DNA from: Nanobdellota archaeon
GTDB lineage: Archaea > Nanobdellota > Nanobdellia > Pacearchaeales > GW2011-AR1
Assembly (NCBI GenBank): GCA_018817905.1
Contig: JAHISS010000068.1
Location: forward strand, 1-35,749
Direction of reading: 5' to 3'
Length of the DNA stretch: 35,749 nucleotides
Part shown: one piece after another, positions 34,231 to 35,749 of the stretch
How positions within the stretch are numbered: the stretch's first letter is position 1
Layout of the letters: each line of letters starts with the position of its first letter
Notes under the pieces: generated by a model
What the model was told of the DNA's origin: nothing
The model's input: only the letters and a program-made list of their open reading frames with translations
The model's database searches: none
Program-made: the position numbers and the translations under genes

Positions 34231-35538
34231 TTAACAATTCTCACATTCAATATCACACTCAAATCTCACAGGCTTAGAGCATTCAACTTCAAAAGAAAAA
34301 TCAACCTCGCCATCCTGGGCTATCTGTCCAAGTTCTTCACTCCACTCTCCGCTGTCTCCATCTAAAGGCAGCAATGGGAAAATGCCGCGTCTGCAGTTCA
34401 TAACAACCTCAACAGCATCAGCTCCTCCAGCATTCGAAACAGAACCCTCAACATAACATCTCCCACTTGCATAACTTGAGTCAAAGTAATCAAAAGACAA
34501 AATCGGAGCAGGAGAAGTCAAAACAGAATCCTGAGCAAAAATTATAGAAAAGACCAAAAACCCAGAATAACCAATCATTATCGCAAAGACAGCAGCCTTT
34601 AACGTTTCAACTTTCTCATTTTTCCTTTTCTTGGATTTTTCCATAGAGAAATAATTTCTCACTCTCCCAGAAAGATAAACAGAAACAAGAGTAACAGTAG
34701 ACAATAAGAACAAACCATTAAACTTGTTCAATGAATAAATCTTCCAGTCGCCAAGGCAGGTCTCAATAAAAGCCTCGTGAAACAAAAACAAGAGCAAAGT
34801 ATTCGCAGCAATGACGCTTAAAATCTTGGAAGACAGAAATTTCCATTTAAAGCTGAAGACCACAAAAAAGATAGCAAACGGAATAACCATCATTGGATCT
34901 ATCAAAACAATCAGAAGAGAAATAAGAAGCGCTTCTACTTTCTTATTATAAGCAAAGGCTATCCCAAAACAAAATTCTCCAATAAAAAACAAAGGAGGAA
35001 AAGAAGCAAGTGTCAAATATTCGCCCCGAACCACACTCATTACCACAAAAACAAAAACAAGAAACCAAAGACTCTTCTTAGTAAACTTATTTAGATAAGG
35101 AAATAAAATATACAACCCAATTAAAGGGGGCAGAAACCATGCAGACCCAATGATGCTATACATTGTTTCGGGAGTAAGAAAATCCAAGAACAAAGCATGC
35201 AGCAGTAAATTCTTAAACAAACTACCCGAATAAACCTGTTTCGAAAACAAAAGGACAAATACAATCAACGCAAAATAATAAAGAGATGCAATTTTTATGT
35301 ATCTCTTAAAGAACCATTTGAATGAAAATTCCTCAAGTCGAGAATAATGCTTGACCAAAACAAAACCGCTGACAATGAAAAAAAGAGACACTCCAACAAA
35401 CCCAATAGGGCGAAGGGAGTTGTTATGAGTGAGAATAAATAACAAATGAAACACGATAACAAGCAAGATAGCCAAAACCCTGATAAGGTCAACAGAAATA
35501 ATCCTCTTCTCTTTCTTCGCCATGCTTAATTCTGGCAT
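34231..35538 (-). CDS. Acyltransferase family 3 membrane protein with C-terminal soluble domain
   Basis: 435 aa; RIISVDLIRVLAILLVIVFHLLFI...GVSLFFIVSGFVL...FFKRYIKI; multiple TMs. Confidence 0.87.
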   Translation of the reverse strand: MPELSMAKKEKRIISVDLIRVLAILLVIVFHLLFILTHNNSLRPIGFVGVSLFFIVSGFVLVKHYSRLEEFSFKWFFKRYIKIASLYYFALIVFVLLFSKQVYSGSLFKNLLLHALFLDFLTPETMYSIIGSAWFLPPLIGLYILFPYLNKFTKKSLWFLVFVFVVMSVVRGEYLTLASFPPLFFIGEFCFGIAFAYNKKVEALLISLLIVLIDPMMVIPFAIFFVVFSFKWKFLSSKILSVIAANTLLLFLFHEAFIETCLGDWKIYSLNKFNGLFLLSTVTLVSVYLSGRVRNYFSMEKSKKRKNEKVETLKAAVFAIMIGYSGFLVFSIIFAQDSVLTSPAPILSFDYFDSSYASGRCYVEGSVSNAGGADAVEVVMNCRRGIFPLLPLDGDSGEWSEELGQIAQDGEVDFSFEVECSKPVRFECDIECENC

Positions 35539-35631
35539 GTAAACTATAAAAACATATTCTTCTTTTTTCTAAGATTAATTTACTTTGACCAGAGACGTAC
35601 CGAGCGAGCGAATTTGGGACAGGATTAAGTT

Positions 35632-35749
35632 CTAAGATTTGTTTTTAAGATCGATTAATTTGTTATGTAATGTGTCGGCTGTGCCGACATATAAAACAGA
35701 TTTCTGAATTACCTTTCCGTCTTTCTTAACTGATTTAGCAACAAACCAA
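35632..35749 (-). CDS. C-terminal fragment of an ORF continuing past the window
   Basis: Minus translation WFVAKSVKKDGKVIQKSVLYVGTADTLHNKLIDLKNKS*; open to the window edge. Confidence 0.5.
   Translation of the reverse strand, partial: WFVAKSVKKDGKVIQKSVLYVGTADTLHNKLIDLKNKS

Noticed and set aside
35672-35688. Hairpin TGTCGGC-TGT-GCCGACA
   Set aside because: Lies inside the probable partial coding sequence at the right edge, so not called as a terminator.
1-35749. CRISPR array or IS element with terminal repeats
   Set aside because: No regularly spaced repeat-spacer pattern and no transposase ORF was seen; the repeats present are single intergenic copies or within-gene modules.

Overview
The window is AT-rich and archaeal in character. 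Its gene content and architecture (TFE, KaiC-like ATPase, class III signal-peptide pilins, TadC/GspE assembly operon, small genes) look like a DPANN-type genome (Woesearchaeota/Pacearchaeota/Nanoarchaeota-like), though the lineage is inference. Main content: (i) a type IV pilus/archaellum-like locus (KaiC/RAD55-like ATPase, secretion ATPase, two TadC/GspF membrane proteins, a 2-TM accessory protein, several pilin-like proteins) plus a large pilin-anchored VWA protein cut by the left window edge; (ii) three giant secreted proteases (two papain-like, one subtilisin-like) that share near-identical N-terminal and C-terminal cassettes around different cores, plus a vestigial fourth 5' end; (iii) a bacterial-type, C-terminally short AlaRS; (iv) a toxin-antitoxin locus whose PemK/MazF-like toxin is frameshifted and absent from the ORF track; (v) TFE, rhomboid protease, Fic protein, SpoIIM-like protein, ScpB, GT2 glycosyltransferase and acyltransferase 3; (vi) a tRNA-Ser(GGA). 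The least expected signals are a VWA domain split by inserted LamG and DUF4215 domains, the shared-end protease family, a dispersed non-coding repeat family with a G-rich core, and several inverted or tandem repeats at promoters. All calls come from reading the sequence; no searches were run.
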